A DNA stretch of 64,000 nucleotides, taken from the NCBI RefSeq assembly GCF_011745365.1, contig NW_024468910.1:3438068-3502067 (forward strand), read 5' to 3'. The position numbers and the translations under genes are program-made. This stretch comes from Cryphonectria parasitica EP155 (lineage: Eukaryota > Ascomycota > Sordariomycetes > Diaporthales > Cryphonectriaceae). Position 1 is the first letter of the stretch. Each line of letters starts with the position of its first letter. Shown here in pieces: positions 61,622 to 64,000 of the stretch. The notes beneath the pieces are model-generated. The model had not been told where the DNA came from, searched no databases, and was given only the letters and a program-made list of their open reading frames with translations.

Positions 61622-62296
61622 TGCAAGAGTTGAGAACTTCAAACAAGGTCGATCAAATCCTGAATTGTATACAAGTTCAGTGCCTTTTGGAAGGAGACCA
61701 CAGGCAGAACGAGGCAGAGGAGTAATAGTTGAATGGGTATAAACAAAAGGCCTGAAAAGAAATGTGGCACACTTTGTGAACTTTTTATGGTGTTCAAAGA
61801 GCTGGGAGGCCTGTCCATTTGACGTATGCTCATTTGAGAAGTGCGCCGCTGCACTTCGGTTCCGGCCGCTGCAGGGGGTCTGAGTCACAAGCCAAGCTCC
61901 ATCCCAGGGTACTATGTACTTACTGTCCTGTACGTTCTGGCCTGCCGCACTTCTGCAGAAAGTCCTCCTTCTGAAGACTCGTCGCGCTGTCTACGATTCG
62001 GCCAAGAGAAGAATCATATCACATAATATCTCTGGGCAGGATAATATAGGTCAATTACTTTCAATTCTGTGCAAACAAGACGCAGAACATTTTCAGTCAA
62101 CTTGGCTGGCATTTTCACAGCTGCATGGGCCTGCCATTTTAGCCCAGATGTAGGTTGTCTGTCTACTATATTCTACTTCTATACTCTATGCAGTATCATA
62201 CAACTCTCTGGAGACACTTGTTCGTTCAGCTTCCATTGATAGTGAACGTGGTCAGACCTGACGCTACCTGATTGCCCTTGAGGAAATCCCCACCAT
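61622..62296. promoter_or_regulatory. upstream region of Aro3 and 3' region of the AIG1-like gene
   Basis: 675 bases with no supportable gene. I did not find a convincing TGACTC-type site with its flanks. Confidence 0.4.
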
Positions 62297-63264
62297 TTAC
62301 TCTAGCTTGGCCGGGTTGATAGCTTCTTTCTTGAACTCCTCAATGCCGTTGATCTTGCCGTATAGCCACTTCAAGCCCATCGTACTAATGGCACAGGTGA
62401 TGCCTGACCCAACGAACAGCGCAATTCTCTGAGGTGTGGTGAGAAGCGTGAAGATAGGATATGGATATCTGTCTGAAGATCAGCTGATTGTGCCACAGTC
62501 ATGTCCTTCTAGCGGAGGTTACCCACGTCTGATTGTGAGAGAAACAGTACTCGATCCACGCCCAGTACATGAATGCGATCACCGTGCTTAGCATCATTGC
62601 TCCCTGGAATTTGATGGTCCAGGGCGGGCTCAAAAGCAGCAGGTCGAGGGCTAACATGATAGCCGGCATGGCATGGAAACCAAAGTCCGGTACTGTAACT
62701 GTCAGACTATTTTCACGAGACCGGAATGCTTTGATCTAAGACTCCGAACGTCTGGGAGAAGACACCGCGTGAAGAACATGAAAACTACTTACGGAAGGGC
62801 AGTTGAAGCTCCTCAGGAACTAACAGCCTCTTGTCGATGAAGCTGATACCCCAGTACAAAATGCTTATCAGCACTTCCAATGGAGTTGAGCAGACGGATA
62901 TGATATTCTTGATCTTGAACAGGCTTTGATTCAAGGTCAGGTCCGCGAGGAGCCCGAAAACCATGCTTGTAAGAGCAAGAGCCAAGCCGATGATCGTCAG
63001 GAATTGGAAGCTGCCTGGAAAACTGTACATGAGCTCTTTGTTTTCATCCATGATTCTGAGCCTTTAACAGTGGCTCATCAATGTGATTCCTGATATTGGG
63101 GGAAGGGAGGTATTACCGCCAAACTCCTGCTGTTGAGGACTAGGGTACATGACGAGCCATCGGAATGACAGGGAAAAAGAAGTTATGCCAAGAAGATGGA
63201 CTATTGCAGATAGAGACCTTGAAGGCGAGGCTAGCCTCTGGAGAGGATGTGTTATATTGGCCAT
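62297..63264 (-). CDS. FAR-17a/AIG1-like integral membrane protein
   Basis: Exons in coding order: 63264-63117, 63014-62793, 62692-62527, 62468-62297; 235 residues. About six hydrophobic helices are visible. The family pattern is clear: RHPLQ-like start (THPLQRLASPSRSLS), SFSLSFRWLV, FQFLTIIGLALALTSMVFG, then a CSTPLEVLISILYWGI helix, DFGFHAMPAIMLALDLLLLSPPW, and a final YPYPIFTLLT segment. Human relatives AIG1 and ADTRP are membrane threonine hydrolases of fatty-acid esters of hydroxy fatty acids. The conserved Thr/His pair is plausible here (His in GFHA), but activity is inferred. The exon 1/2 junction was placed at TTTTCCAG/GC because it alone keeps phase and yields EFGGSFQFLTIIG. Confidence 0.88.
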
Positions 63265-64000
63265 GTGGCGAGGCGTTATGGATGGAGTAGCTGTAAATGT
63301 CCAAGGTCAAGACGTGTGTACTAAGACACGACACAGGGCACAAGGCAGGGGACTGAAGAGAGGACCTGGTGAGCTTCTACACCCCACTGTATTCGACAAT
63401 CATCAGATGGAATTGAGAAAAGAATAAAGAAAGAAAAAGAGAGAGAAAAAGGACCGTTCAAAGGTGAGATCAGGATTCGGGCAGGAAAAGAAGATTCAAA
63501 CCATTTATATTACCTCAGCGTGACGTGGTGGACGGAGTCGCAGTCTTGAAACTTTCCGCTGGCCACACGGATACTGCCGAGGCCTGGTTTAACCACTAAA
63601 CCACATGTTCAAGAACAAGAATACTGTTGGATCCAGCCGTTGCCATCATTTTACTTAGAACACATAGATCTAACTCATATGTATGGTCCTTCTCGTAGTG
63701 CCATAAGCATGCTTTGAGGAATTGGCCAACAAGACCAAGACAGAAAGTGCTTTTGCTGGATCCCATTGCCTTGCCTTAGACAAAATCAACAGAGCTCTTG
63801 TTCCTTGTTCCCATCCTTCATGGCACACACATCTTTACATAAACAGACCTAGAAGCTAGACTCTGAATCATATCTTCAGGGGTACATCGTTCCTAAGCTT
63901 ATGACAGGGGAGCCTCTTGCCAAGGCTGGGTTCCTGCAGGCCCACACAGGTCTTATCGATAGTGGACTGCCTCGTGCCGAATATCTGAGCTTTTGGATCT
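63265..64000. other. right-end non-coding stretch
   Basis: No gene supported; upstream region of the AIG1-like gene. A tRNA-like A-box on the minus strand near 63600 was examined and rejected. Confidence 0.45.

Noticed and set aside
63530..63612. tRNA-like sequence on the minus strand with a good A-box (TGGTTTAGTGG) and D-arm
   Set aside because: The 7-base acceptor halves do not pair, the T-arm stem fails, and the B-box is poor.

Overview
The window is nuclear DNA of a filamentous ascomycete. Genes carry short GT-AG introns (about 51 to 199 nt) and sit in both orientations without operons. Housekeeping proteins have fungal forms (septin Cdc11/AspA, PROPPIN Hsv2, cytochrome c1, DAHP synthase Aro3), and there is a multidomain polyketide-peptide synthase flanked by Zn2Cys6 regulators. 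Protein character, especially cytochrome c1, points to Pezizomycotina and probably Sordariomycetes. The species cannot be named from the sequence.

Layout: 1-15 kb is a conserved block: a BAX-inhibitor family membrane protein, septin Cdc11, a PROPPIN, splicing factor Ist3/RBMX2, dynein light intermediate chain, and a small unrecognised nuclear-looking protein. 15.8-35.9 kb is a secondary-metabolite locus. It holds a 4,021-residue PKS-NRPS (KS-AT-DH-MT-ER0-KR-ACP-C-A-T-R), a divergent AflR-like Zn2Cys6 regulator, a second Zn2Cys6 regulator, and a truncated MFS exporter. 35.9-41.8 kb has no gene that I can support and is rich in simple repeats. 41.8-64 kb returns to ordinary genes: a B-box-like polyglutamine protein, an ABCC transporter, a short-chain dehydrogenase, a large protein joining three unusual Cys/His fingers to an MBD4-like DNA glycosylase domain, cytochrome c1, Aro3 and a FAR-17a/AIG1 membrane protein.

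In the metabolite locus, the synthase would build a C-methylated, reduced polyketide, couple it to one amino (or other) acid, and release it through a reductase domain with an intact Tyr/Lys pair. No separate trans-acting enoyl reductase, P450 or hydrolase gene is visible. The cluster is therefore minimal, incomplete or partly decayed, and the broken exporter fits decay. The adenylation domain has Asn where nearly all amino-acid-activating domains have the Asp that binds the alpha-amino group.

The most unusual single gene is the finger-glycosylase fusion at 53.8-57.4 kb. Exon boundaries were placed by hand from splice signals, reading-frame continuity and family resemblance. Every multi-exon model given sums to a whole number of codons, but none has been checked against RNA data.
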